A stretch of 64,000 bases of DNA from Streptomyces puniciscabiei (GTDB lineage: Bacteria > Actinomycetota > Actinomycetes > Streptomycetales > Streptomycetaceae): contig NZ_VFNX01000001.1 of assembly GCF_006715785.1 (NCBI RefSeq), forward strand, positions 4,692,001 to 4,756,000, read 5' to 3'. The notes under the pieces are model-generated. The model searched no databases, was not told the DNA's origin, and worked only from the letters and a program-made list of their open reading frames with translations. Made by a program: the position numbers and the translations under genes. Of the stretch, positions 1 through 11,108 are shown piece after piece. Each line of letters begins with the position of its first letter. The stretch's first letter is position 1.

Positions 1-777
1 CTCAGGGGGGCGGGATTTTCTGTCGTGTACGCCGACGGCCACACGGCGATCCGGCACTCAGGCATCCAGTCCCAGGTCCGCGCCTGAGCGGATCTTCACC
101 CGAGCACCCGGTGGTCAGCTCACCGCTCGCCCACAGCCGAGCGAACAACACGTCGGCTGGTGTGACCCGCGCCCTGCTCACCCTCTTTGCCGTCTGCGCC
201 GTGCCCATCGTGTGGGGCCTCGTCGTGAGATCCGCCGTCATCTCCGCCACCGTGCGTCCTCCCCGTCCTCGTCGCCGGCACCCGAGCCGGGCGCCGGCCC
301 GTCTCGAGCCCTGCGATCAGTGAAGCACCCGCCACTGACAGTGACCTTCGACTGCCCGACGGTCCTGCTTTCCCCGTCACCGACAGTGAAGCACCCGCCA
401 CTGACAGCCGGTCCCGCTGCGGCCCACGGCCCTGCTCACCTCCCTGTTTGCGCTCGACCTGTCCGGGACCGGTTCCGCTCGGCGCGGCCGTGCTGCTGCC
501 GCCCGGCCCGACCAGGCGGCGACGCTCGCGCGGCCCGGTCGGCTGATCTGCGTGGCGTCTTTCGGCACACTGTTCCTGAACCGGGTTGAGTCACTCGGCG
601 TTCTGCGCTCGTATACCTCTGCGGAGGCGTTCTCGGTGTGTGCCTGGGCGCTGGCCTCAGCGGGCCGCGGTGGGCGCCGTGTCCGGACTGGTACTGAGGC
701 GTCGCTGACCGTATTGCTCCGGCCGTGGCAGAATCAAACGGCCGGAAGGGGGCGCGGCCCGACGGGAGGGAGTAGCG
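1..777. other. Stretch without a supportable gene
   Basis: Open frames occur on both strands here, but none has a ribosome site, a recognisable domain or a sensible composition; they are Arg/Pro/Ser-rich, as expected of shadow frames in high-GC DNA. The one structure I see is a perfect 24-nt direct repeat at 318-341 and 384-407. It may be decayed coding DNA or an intergenic region of a gene outside the window. Confidence 0.5.
318..407. repeat. Pair of 24-nt direct repeats
   Basis: The same 24 bases, beginning CAGTGAAGCACC and ending CCACTGACAG, occur at 318-341 and 384-407, offset by 66 bp. Each copy carries CAGTG and CACTG in inverted orientation, so each could form a small hairpin or bind a dimeric protein. 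No other copy was noticed in the window. Confidence 0.7.
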
Positions 778-951
778 ATGCCTGCGAGCATCCTTGAGGA
801 GGTCGGCCACCTCCTCGGTGCGGCGTTGATACGGGACACGACCACCCGGCTGAGCTGCCCTTCCTGCGGTTCCGCGCATGTCGCCCAAGTTCTCGGCGAC
901 AACGGCGGAGTCTCCTACGTGTGCACGGCCTGCGGCCACAGCTGGAGCTGA
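778..951 (+). CDS. Small zinc-ribbon protein (57 aa)
   Basis: This tiny frame starts at an ATG preceded by a strong ribosome site (GGGAGGGAG, about 6 nt upstream). The product has a short N-terminal helix-like part and then two Cys pairs, C-P-S-C and C-T-A-C, about 20 residues apart, the usual layout of a treble-clef or rubredoxin-like zinc ribbon. The next gene follows after 3 nt and also encodes a two-pair Cys protein, so the two are probably cotranscribed. Function is unknown; a nucleic-acid-binding or zinc-structural role is only an inference from the ribbon. Confidence 0.65.
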   Translation: MPASILEEVGHLLGAALIRDTTTRLSCPSCGSAHVAQVLGDNGGVSYVCTACGHSWS

Positions 952-954
952 TCG

Positions 955-1188
955 ATGGGTGCACACAGGCGAAAGTGTGACTGGTGTGGGAGCGGTACGC
1001 CGATCGTCCGTGACATGGAGCCGATCAATCCCGACTACCAGTACTGGTGCGAGGAATGCGCGCGGGCGCTGATCATAAAAGGCGACCCGATCGAGACGTA
1101 CCGGGAATTGGAGGGCGAGCCGATCTACGGCCGCCTTCTCGAAGAGCACTGCACACTCAAGCGGTTCTACTCCTTCGTGACCGCCTGA
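955..1188 (+). CDS. Small CxxC zinc-binding protein (77 aa)
   Basis: It starts at ATG 955, three bases after the stop of the preceding zinc-ribbon gene, which suggests translational coupling. The 77-residue product has C-D-W-C near the N terminus and C-E-E-C about 25 residues later, then an acidic helical tail. The family is not one I can name. The two neighbouring Cys-rich proteins may work together. The tail ends in an aromatic stretch (RFYSFVTA). Confidence 0.65.
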   Translation: MGAHRRKCDWCGSGTPIVRDMEPINPDYQYWCEECARALIIKGDPIETYRELEGEPIYGRLLEEHCTLKRFYSFVTA

Positions 1189-1586
1189 TACCGGGCGCAC
1201 CGCTGCAGCGTTCCGGCAACGATGTCCGGGTCGGGGTCGTCGGCACGAGGAACAGCGCACCAGCTGCGGCGCGGAGGGCCGGAAGCGGCAATTCCAGGGC
1301 TGCCTGGTGCAGTTCGGCCCGCCCGGTTCCGTGCGGCACCCATCAGGGGGCGTACGAGCGCAACTCTGCCGCCACGGCGACCGAGAGGCCTGCAACGGCC
1401 ACTACGGCCGCCGATGCGACGCAGAAGACTGCCCGCGGTCGGGCCTGCGCGGAACGCGCGCCAGAACGCCGCGCAAGGCCCGGTCGGCGGTTCCTGGGCA
1501 CGACCGGTCCACGCGCGCGTAGCCGGAGCCCAGCAGGGTCACAAAATCAGACATAAGCACCTTACCGACGCGAACCTGAAACCGAT
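1189..1586. other. About 400 bp with no clear gene
   Basis: Several Arg/Ala-rich open frames cross this stretch on both strands, but none has a ribosome site or a recognisable domain. The stretch leads into the tRNA-Ala promoter. Confidence 0.5.
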
Positions 1587-1615
1587 TTGGCGCTGCGCCC
1601 CCGGGCCTGTAATGT
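1587..1615 (+). promoter_or_regulatory. Promoter of tRNA-Ala
   Basis: TTGGCG at 1587-1592 and TAATGT at 1610-1615 are separated by 17 bp, a good match to a vegetative (HrdB-type) promoter. Transcription would begin near 1622, about 35 nt before the mature tRNA. Confidence 0.7.
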
Positions 1616-1656
1616 TTACGTCGTCGCCGGGGGAACCGGGCGAAACAACAGAACAA

Positions 1657-1729
<73 letters not shown>

Positions 1730-1736
1730 CAGAAGT

Positions 1737-1780
1737 CGAAGGCGGACCATCCCGACAGGTGGTCCGCCTTCGGCGTTTTG
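1737..1780 (+). terminator. Terminator after tRNA-Ala
   Basis: A perfect 13-bp stem pairs 1737-1749 with 1760-1772 around a 10-nt loop and is followed by GCGTTTTG. It sits 8 nt after the tRNA. Confidence 0.75.
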
Positions 1781-1804
1781 CGTCGCGCCGTGAGCCGTAG
1801 AGGA

Positions 1805-1846
1805 ACGAAGGGGCGGTCACCCGGACCCGGGTGACCGCCCCTTCGT
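1805..1846 (-). terminator. Hairpin terminator of the NuoF-like operon
   Basis: A perfect 19-bp stem (1805-1823 with 1828-1846) with a 4-nt loop lies 4 bp beyond the stop codon of the minus-strand flavoprotein gene. With the tRNA hairpin it insulates converging transcripts. Confidence 0.7.
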
Positions 1847-1850
1847 CCGC

Positions 1851-3461
1851 TCAGCGACCCAGAGCGCGTCGGCCGCGGCCCTGGGAGACGACCGGCAGGT
1901 TGCGGGACGGCGCCTGCCCGCGCGTGTCCTCCTCGATGCGCAGGGCGAGCGCCGGGCAGCGGCGCACCGCGCGCAGTGCCTTCGCCTCCGCGTACCGCGG
2001 CACCTGCGCCTGGGCGACGGTCGGGAAACCGTCGGCGCCGAGTTCGAAGACCTCCGGGAGGATGTCGGCGCACAGTCCGTGGCCCCGGCACAGCGTCCAG
2101 TCGACGTAGATCTTCTGGCGGCTCGCGCCGGTCTCCTCGGGCTCTCCGCCGCCGGGGATGCCCGTAGGGGCCCTGCCTCCCTCGAAGAGCGGCAGAACGC
2201 CTTCCACGGGCCGTCCGCAGCCGTTTCCGAGGACATGCGCCGCCAGGTCGTCGGTGAACGCCTTGATGGTCGACTCCAGGAACATCGCCGAGCCGTCCGG
2301 ATGCGAACACGCGCCGCGGCGCTTGACGTTCTTCGCGACCTGCTTCAGGGCCTCCAGGGCGGCCGGACCGCCGCCGTTCAGGATGTCCTCCATGCCGCGC
2401 GCGGCGGCGGGCAGTCCGAGGTAGCAGGGCCCGCACTGGCCGGCGCTCTCCTCGGCCAGCCACTGCGCCACCCGCAGCGACTCGCCCAGCGGGCAGGTCT
2501 CCTGGCTGATCGGCAGGATCGCGCCCGCGCCCAGTGAACCGCCCACCGCGTCCAGCGAGTTGCGCGAGACGATCGCCTCGTTGACGGTCGCCGCGTCGAT
2601 CCACTTGCCGTGATAGCCGCCGGTCAGCACGCCCTGCGGCACCGGCGGGGCACCCGCCAGCTGCAGTACGTAGCGCAGCGGCACGCCCGTGGGGACCTCG
2701 ATCACCATGGGGCGGGTGACCGCGCCGGACACGGTGAGCATGACGGTGCCCGGTTCGTCGTACAGGCCGGTGTTGCCGTAGCGCTCGGGGCCGATGCGGG
2801 CGGCGATGGCCAGCTGGGCGAACGTCTCCGCGTTCGACAGCAGGGTGGGTGCGCCGCCGACACCGCTCTGCGAGGCGCTGATCTTGCGGCCGGGCGGGAT
2901 CGCCGGGCCGCCGTCGACCGAGCGGATCAGTGAGGCGGCGGCGCCCGTGACCATCCGCACCGGGTTGCGCTGCACCCACGCGCGTAGCGCCGATCTACGG
3001 CTGTTGCTCAGCCCGCGTTCGGCCAGCGCGGCCTCCATGGAGCGCTGGGTGGACTCGCGGGTGACACCGATCACGAGCGTCCGCGCGCCGAGCGCCTCGG
3101 CGCACAAAAGTGCGCCGTCCAGAATCAGGTGCGGGGCCCGGTTGATCAGGACCGTGTCCTTGCGGCAGGCCGGCTCGTCCTCGCTGCCGTTGACGACGAC
3201 GACCGGCCGCACTCCGCGCTTGATCGCCGACTCGGCGACCGAGCGCAGTTTCTTGTGGAAGGGGAAGCCCGCGCCGCCGCGGCCCCTGAGGTTGATGCGT
3301 TCGGCGAGCTGCGCGAGCTGCTCGCCGCCGAGCGGGTCGAGCGGCCCGTGCACCTTCAGGTGCATGGGCAGGTCGAGCCGTTCCACAAGGTCGAAGCCCG
3401 ACGTGAGCTGCGGAAGGCCGACCACGCGGACTTCAGGGACGTCGGGCAGGGCCTCGTTCAC
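1851..3461 (-). CDS. NuoF-like flavoprotein fused to a C-terminal ferredoxin
   Basis: The product (536 aa) resembles the NADH-binding 51-kDa subunit of complex I. It has the FMN loop G-R-G-G-A-G-F-P (60-67), NGSEDEP (91-97) in place of the usual NGDEGEP, an SLBB-like segment (about 245-285) and the Fe-S region ESAGQCGPC (338-346) plus C385. The canonical motif has four Cys; here the first is Ala340, leaving C343, C346 and C385. A C-terminal domain (about 450-510) adds C458-x5-C464 and C502-P, the signature of a single [3Fe-4S]/[4Fe-4S] ferredoxin of the kind serving P450s. It probably passes electrons from NAD(P)H through FMN to its own ferredoxin. The start overlaps the stop of the upstream haem-b-type membrane gene (ATGA), so the two are coupled. 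The true donor and acceptor are unknown. Confidence 0.8.
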   Translation of the reverse strand: MNEALPDVPEVRVVGLPQLTSGFDLVERLDLPMHLKVHGPLDPLGGEQLAQLAERINLRGRGGAGFPFHKKLRSVAESAIKRGVRPVVVVNGSEDEPACRKDTVLINRAPHLILDGALLCAEALGARTLVIGVTRESTQRSMEAALAERGLSNSRRSALRAWVQRNPVRMVTGAAASLIRSVDGGPAIPPGRKISASQSGVGGAPTLLSNAETFAQLAIAARIGPERYGNTGLYDEPGTVMLTVSGAVTRPMVIEVPTGVPLRYVLQLAGAPPVPQGVLTGGYHGKWIDAATVNEAIVSRNSLDAVGGSLGAGAILPISQETCPLGESLRVAQWLAEESAGQCGPCYLGLPAAARGMEDILNGGGPAALEALKQVAKNVKRRGACSHPDGSAMFLESTIKAFTDDLAAHVLGNGCGRPVEGVLPLFEGGRAPTGIPGGGEPEETGASRQKIYVDWTLCRGHGLCADILPEVFELGADGFPTVAQAQVPRYAEAKALRAVRRCPALALRIEEDTRGQAPSRNLPVVSQGRGRRALGR

Positions 3462-4732
3462 TTAAAGCCTCCGGACGGCGTGTTCCAAGGTTCGCCCGAA
3501 CCCGGAGTGTCGTAGGACGCGCCGGGCAGCGTTTCGGTAGCGGGACCGCTGTTGTACGTGTCACTGGCGTTGTACGTGCCATAGAGGCCGTTTGTCTCAC
3601 CGGTGTCGTACATGTCACTTCCGCCGTATCCAGCGGTGCCCGAATTGCCGTAGACCGGGATTGTCTGTCCGGTGTCCTGGAGTGGGTCGTACGCGGACGG
3701 TGGGGCCTCGCCGACCGGCGGCGGGGAGGGGACCGGCCAGCTGCCCGAGGTGCCGACTGGACCGTCCACGCGCGGCATGGCCTCCGTGGCCTGCATGTCC
3801 AGCGGCAGGTCCATCCGGGCGGTCTGGCCGGTCGGGTACGACTGCCGGGAGCGGCCCGGCGTGGAGACGGCGCGGTAGGCGGCCGCGAAGCCCGACGCGG
3901 GTTCCGGCGCGGGGCCGGCGGGGGACTGGTACAGCGGCGCGGCGGGGGCGGCCTCGGCCTCGCGCCGGCTCTCGAAGCTCCCCCGTGCCGATTCGGCCAC
4001 CCGGGAGCGGCTCGTGTCCAGCTCTTCGAGGCCGGGACGCTCCGAACTGCCGAACATCGCCACCAGCCGGTCGGCGACCCTGCGCTTGACCGGGCGCGGG
4101 GCGGCGCGCAGGGCGAGGGCCGCCATGACGGCGAGCAGGGACAGCGCGTACAGGTACGTGAAGAGCGGGCTCTTCACCGGGCGGCCCGCGTAGAGGCCGT
4201 GGATCAGTGCGGCGCACCAGGCCGGATAGGACAGCATGTGCATGGCGCGCCAGCGTGCGGCGACCGGGGCGGGGGTGGCGAAATTGCTGCGCAGCGCGCC
4301 GGTGACGCCCACGAAGATCATCAGCAGGCCTGCCACCGAGCCCAGTCCGATGAGGCCGCCGATTCCGCTGACGCCCAGCGAGAACGGGATGATCGCGCCG
4401 ATCAGCTGGGTGTGGCCGAGCGCGAGCTTGATGGTGATGTGCAGCAGCAGGAACGCGATCGACGCGACCCCCAGCGTGCGGTGCACCGCCTGGCCGATGA
4501 TCCGCTGCCGGATGTTCAGGAAGATCCGGTCCTGGGCGAACAGGCCCCAGATCACCGAGCAGCTGAGCGAGACCAGGGACATCACGCCTGCGCCGAAGTT
4601 CAGGAAATCCTGGAACTTGCTGCCTCCGGCCAGCACGCTCACGGGAATCAGCAGCAGGACAACGGCGGTCGCCACCCCAGAGGCCGAGCGACCCGGTTTG
4701 GGGAGGGAGCTGGTACTACGACGAGGGTTCAT
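3458..4732 (-). CDS. Ferric-reductase-like haem b membrane protein with disordered tail
   Basis: The 424-residue product has about six membrane segments in residues 20-210 and then a long polar tail rich in Pro, Ser, Gly and Tyr. His84/His98 and His165/His178 are paired 13-14 residues apart on adjacent helices, the layout of bis-His haem ligands in the ferric reductase-like transmembrane family. I see no FAD/NAD domain on the same chain; the downstream NuoF-ferredoxin gene, coupled through a 4-bp overlap, could supply that function. The tail (from about 220) looks intrinsically disordered, with repeated Y-G/Y-D-T motifs near the C terminus. Likely a trans-membrane electron conduit; the substrate is unknown. 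Confidence 0.75.
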   Translation of the reverse strand: MNPRRSTSSLPKPGRSASGVATAVVLLLIPVSVLAGGSKFQDFLNFGAGVMSLVSLSCSVIWGLFAQDRIFLNIRQRIIGQAVHRTLGVASIAFLLLHITIKLALGHTQLIGAIIPFSLGVSGIGGLIGLGSVAGLLMIFVGVTGALRSNFATPAPVAARWRAMHMLSYPAWCAALIHGLYAGRPVKSPLFTYLYALSLLAVMAALALRAAPRPVKRRVADRLVAMFGSSERPGLEELDTSRSRVAESARGSFESRREAEAAPAAPLYQSPAGPAPEPASGFAAAYRAVSTPGRSRQSYPTGQTARMDLPLDMQATEAMPRVDGPVGTSGSWPVPSPPPVGEAPPSAYDPLQDTGQTIPVYGNSGTAGYGGSDMYDTGETNGLYGTYNASDTYNSGPATETLPGASYDTPGSGEPWNTPSGGFK

Positions 4733-5005
4733 GGGGGCAACTCCGAGCAGTTTCGGGAAAGCGGTCCCGCTGCCGAACTCTAAGTGGCGCCATACCGATC
4801 AGTACGGGGTTTGAGTTATTGCGTTGTTATCAACGGACAATGCGACTGGGGCGATGTCCCTTAGTGGACGGTACGCGAAGTAATTGTTGACCTTGGTTCA
4901 GCTCCCCCCTGGCGCTTCCTGGCATGTCCACAGGGGATACGGAAGAGGGCCGCGCCTTGCTCAAGGCCGTCGCCGCTCGCTCAGGGCCTGCGGTACCCTA
5001 ACGCC

Positions 5006-5044
5006 ATGCGTGCCGTACGCCTTCTGCTTAGCGGGCCGCGCTGA
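5006..5044 (+). CDS. leuS leader peptide with three Leu codons
   Basis: A 12-codon frame ([12 protein letters not shown]) has three consecutive Leu codons (CTT CTG CTT, 5021-5029) and lies between a TACCCT -10-like box (4994-4999) and a rho-independent terminator (5093-5116) ahead of leuS. The -10 is so close that the leader mRNA probably begins at its ATG. Leucyl-tRNA shortage would stall ribosomes on the Leu run and alter folding of the following RNA. Attenuation of leuS has been predicted for some Streptomyces; I infer that mechanism here. Confidence 0.7.
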   Translation: MRAVRLLLSGPR

Positions 5045-5050
5045 TCAGTA

Positions 5051-5116
5051 CCGACCCCCGGTCGAACCGTGAGGTCGGCATCGGCGCGGCGTCCCCTCCT
5101 GTGCGAGGGGTTTTTT
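5051..5116 (+). promoter_or_regulatory. leuS attenuator: hairpin plus T-tract terminator
   Basis: The first hairpin pairs CCGACC (5051-5056) with GGTCGG (5073-5078) just after the leader stop. The second pairs CCCCTC (5093-5098) with GAGGGG (5105-5110) and is followed by six T (5111-5116), an intrinsic terminator that is rare in form for this genus. The ATG of leuS is 42 nt after the T-tract, so read-through must occur for expression. I did not work out the antiterminator. Confidence 0.7.
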
Positions 5117-5157
5117 CATTTCCGCAGGCAGAGACGATCGATGGAGCTTTGAGGATC

Positions 5158-8040
<2,883 letters not shown>

Positions 8041-8181
8041 CCCTCGGGCCGCCGACGCAGGCTGCCTCCGGGTAGTCCCCTACGGGCAGGTTCGGGGTTT
8101 TTCTGGAACTCCGGGCCTGCCCGCTGCGTTTACCGTGGAAAGCGCAGCGGCGAGTGCCGCGCCGACCGGAGGAGGAGCGTC

Positions 8182-8832
8182 ATGGAAACAGTGATCGCCG
8201 TGTTCGCCCTGCTCTTCCTGCTCTTCATCGGCCTGGCCGCGTACGCCACGGTCAAGGCGGTCGGCGCCGCCAAGCGCGGGGTGGACCGGACGATCGAGCA
8301 GGCCCGCCGCACCGTCGAGGACCACACGCTGCGCGCCAAGTCCTTCGCCCAGGTCGGTCCGGCCGCCGAGATCGCGCAACTGAGGCTCGCGCTGCGCACC
8401 TCCATGCGCGCCACCCAGGACGCGTTGCGCGCGGGCGCGGCCGAGGACGAGTCGCTGAAGGAGTCCCTGGCTCTCTTCGAACGGCTCAGCGCGCACGGGC
8501 ACGAGCTGGACGCCGACCTCCGGCGACTGGAGTCGGAGCCGGACCGGGCCGAACTCGGCGCACGGCTGCCCGAGCTGCGCAGCCGCACCGAGCGCATCAC
8601 GAAGTCCGCGGACTCACTGCGCTGGGCGGTCCGCGACCGGGCGCGCCGCTTCGTCGACGACGATCTGGGCTCGCTCAGCGATCAGATAGACATCGAGGCC
8701 GACGCCCTGCGCCACTGGACCCCGGCCGATCCCGCGTCGGCGCAGGGGCAGCCGCGCGAGGCGATCACCCCGCCGTCGCCACGCCTCACCTACCCCTGGC
8801 AGAAGAAGCCGCGCCCCGAGAGCACCACCTGA
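8182..8832 (+). CDS. Membrane-anchored helical protein of unknown function
   Basis: The 216-residue product begins with one hydrophobic helix (about 3-27) that would anchor it in the membrane with the rest in the cytoplasm, followed by long charged helices rich in Ala, Arg, Glu and Leu (about 30-185), likely coiled coil, and a Pro-rich end. GGAGGAGGAG lies just upstream of the ATG. I do not recognise the family. It stands alone between leuS and degV on the same strand. Codon use matches its neighbours, so I take it as a real gene. Confidence 0.75.
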   Translation: METVIAVFALLFLLFIGLAAYATVKAVGAAKRGVDRTIEQARRTVEDHTLRAKSFAQVGPAAEIAQLRLALRTSMRATQDALRAGAAEDESLKESLALFERLSAHGHELDADLRRLESEPDRAELGARLPELRSRTERITKSADSLRWAVRDRARRFVDDDLGSLSDQIDIEADALRHWTPADPASAQGQPREAITPPSPRLTYPWQKKPRPESTT

Positions 8833-8903
8833 CCTGGCCGCTCCAGGCCCGCACACGGGGGCCGGGCTGCCGTACGAGCACTACGGCAGGTAACCTCCAG
8901 CTC

Positions 8904-9749
8904 ATGTCCCGCCATGTCGCGATCGTCACCGATTCAACGGCCTACCTGCCGCCGCGGACGATGGAGCGTCACGGCATCACCGCGGTGCCCCTGACCGTGG
9001 TCCTCGGCGACCAGGCACTCGAAGAGGGCACCGAGATCTCCACCCGCTCCCTGGCACAGGCCCTGCAGAAGAGGCGCCCCGTCACGACCTCGCGCCCGAG
9101 CCCAGAGGTGTTCGCGGAAACCTACCGCAGGGTCGCCGAGTCCGGTGCGAGCGGCATCGTCTCCCTGCACTTGTCCGCCGAGCTGTCCGGCACCTATGAC
9201 GCGGCGGTCCTCGCGGCCCGCGGGGCGCCGGTGCCGGTACGGGTGGTGGACACCGGGATGGTCGCGATGGCCCTCGGCTTCTGCGCGTTGGCCGCAGCGG
9301 AGGCCGCCGAAGCCGGTGGCACGATGGACGAGGCCGTCACCGCCGCCGAGAAGCGGGCCGCGGGCACGTCCGCCTACTTCTACGTCGACACCCTCGACTA
9401 CCTGCGCCGCGGCGGCCGCATCGGAGCCGCACAGGCTCTCCTTGGTTCCGCACTCGCCGTCAAACCCCTGCTCCAGCTGGACGGGGGCCGCATCGAACTC
9501 CTCGAGAAGGTCCGCACGGCGTCCAAGGCCATCGCGCGCCTGGAGGAAATCGCCGCCGAGCGGGCGGGCGGCGGCGAGGTCGACATCGCCGTCCACCACC
9601 TTGCCGCCCCCGACCGTGCCGCCGCGCTCGCCGACCGGCTGCGGGAGCGGGTGCCGGGCCTGGCCGACCTCCATGTCAGCGAGGTCGGAGCGGTGATCGG
9701 GGCACACACCGGCCCCGGTCTGCTCGGAGCGGTGGTCTCGCCCCGCTGA
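8904..9749 (+). CDS. DegV family fatty-acid-binding protein
   Basis: The 281-residue product starts HVAIVTDSTAYLPP, the N-terminal DegV signature, and has the characteristic TSRPSPEVF and SGTYDAA segments. DegV proteins hold one fatty acid between two alpha/beta domains; in Firmicutes some (FakB) present it to a fatty acid kinase. No FakA partner is seen here. A TAACCT box at 8891-8896 is 7 nt before the ATG, so the transcript may be leaderless. A much longer in-frame extension upstream overlaps the preceding gene and is rejected. Confidence 0.9.
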   Translation: MSRHVAIVTDSTAYLPPRTMERHGITAVPLTVVLGDQALEEGTEISTRSLAQALQKRRPVTTSRPSPEVFAETYRRVAESGASGIVSLHLSAELSGTYDAAVLAARGAPVPVRVVDTGMVAMALGFCALAAAEAAEAGGTMDEAVTAAEKRAAGTSAYFYVDTLDYLRRGGRIGAAQALLGSALAVKPLLQLDGGRIELLEKVRTASKAIARLEEIAAERAGGGEVDIAVHHLAAPDRAAALADRLRERVPGLADLHVSEVGAVIGAHTGPGLLGAVVSPR

Positions 9750-9833
9750 CCCATCACTCTTCGGAGTGACGGAGTTGTCCACAACTGGGCTGTCGTCCAC
9801 GGAAATTCACCAAGATCATCGCGAGTCGGCTGG

Positions 9834-11108
9834 ATGCCCCATCCTCGTCGCATGGCACTTCGATCACGTTCACGCACAGCCACTCCGACCAGCGGCCCCG
9901 GCCGCGGCCCCACTTCCGACGGCCGCATCCGTCACCGCCGCGGCGTCGACCGCGGCCGTGCCCGCCACCGCCCGCCGGCACCGGCCGAGGAACTGCGCCG
10001 CCGAGCAGAACTCCTCTTCGGTGAACGAGCCGTCCGATGGCGGGAGTCGGGGAACGGGCCGCCGGACGGTGACGGACCCGCGAGGACGGCGACTGCGACG
10101 GCAGCCGAGGTGACGACTGGGGCGGCGACCGACGGGGCAACCGGGGCGCCTACGGCATCGGTCACGGGCCGGGCACCCGGGCTGCCCCCGGCCAGGCCGG
10201 TGACGGCCACGATTGCACCTGCCGCGACCGAGCCTGCCCCGACCGAGCCACCGCACGCCGTGCCGCCCGACGGACCGACTCCGACGCCGACGCCGACCCC
10301 GGCTCCGGCACCGAGCCCCACCCGTACTCCCGAACCGGTCGGCGCGGTAGGCCCGTTGGAGCATCCTGGGGCCGTCGGCCGCCGCTGGCGGGAGCGGTTC
10401 GGGCCGGCGTTGCAGGAGCGGATGCCGGTGTGGCTGCAGGCGCGGTGCGGGGTGGAGCGGCGGGGAGTCGTGGCGCTTGCCGTGGTGCTCGTGGCCGCCT
10501 CGGTGTTCGCCGTGCAGCACTTCTGGGCCGGGCGGACCGAGTCCGTGAGCGCCCCTCAGGTGGTGCGCGCGGAGGCGCCCTACGCCAAGGCGGACACGCC
10601 CCACGCCAAGAAGGAGGCCGACACGAAACCCGGTGCGGGCACGGGCGCATCGGCGACGCCGGGTGGACAGATCGTCGTGGACGTCAGCGGCAAGGTCCGC
10701 AAGCCGGGGATCCAGCGGTTGCCCGCCGGTTCCCGGGTGGCCGACGCGCTGCGGGCAGCCGGCGGTGTCCGTCCGGGCGTGAACACCGAGGGCCTCAACC
10801 GGGCCCGCTTCCTGGTCGACGGCGAACAGGTCGTCGTCGGGGCGCCTGCCGGGGCGGCGCCTCCCCCCGGCTCGTCGGCCGGGTCCGCCCCCGGGCCCGC
10901 CGGTCAGGGTCCCGCGGCGCCCGTCTCCCTCAACACGGCCACGGCGGACCAGCTCGACGCGCTGCCGGGGGTCGGTCCCGTCCTCGCTCAGCACATCATC
11001 GACTACCGGACCCAGCACGGCGGTTTCCGCTCGGTGGACGAACTGCGCCAGGTCAACGGCATCGGCGACCGCCGCTTCAGCGATCTGCGGAACCTGGTAC
11101 GGCCATGA
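9834..11108 (+). CDS. comEA: ComEA-type DNA-binding competence protein
   Basis: The 424-residue product has a long Pro/Ala/Thr/Arg-rich N-terminal region (to about 205), a single membrane helix (about 212-231), an SLBB domain (about 279-340) and a C-terminal helix-hairpin-helix pair (about 364-424, LPGVGPVLAQHI and VNGIGDRRF) that binds double-stranded DNA without sequence preference. In competent bacteria ComEA receives DNA outside the membrane and hands it to ComEC. Its stop overlaps the ATG of comEC (ATGA), so the two are translated together. ATG 9852 is an alternative start; neither has a clear ribosome site. Natural transformation is not established in Streptomyces, so the role is open. 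Confidence 0.9.
   Translation: MPHPRRMALRSRSRTATPTSGPGRGPTSDGRIRHRRGVDRGRARHRPPAPAEELRRRAELLFGERAVRWRESGNGPPDGDGPARTATATAAEVTTGAATDGATGAPTASVTGRAPGLPPARPVTATIAPAATEPAPTEPPHAVPPDGPTPTPTPTPAPAPSPTRTPEPVGAVGPLEHPGAVGRRWRERFGPALQERMPVWLQARCGVERRGVVALAVVLVAASVFAVQHFWAGRTESVSAPQVVRAEAPYAKADTPHAKKEADTKPGAGTGASATPGGQIVVDVSGKVRKPGIQRLPAGSRVADALRAAGGVRPGVNTEGLNRARFLVDGEQVVVGAPAGAAPPPGSSAGSAPGPAGQGPAAPVSLNTATADQLDALPGVGPVLAQHIIDYRTQHGGFRSVDELRQVNGIGDRRFSDLRNLVRP

Noticed and set aside
8154..8903. Long N-terminal extension of DegV
   Set aside because: The extension is in frame but covers the membrane-protein gene; DegV's conserved N terminus begins at 8904.
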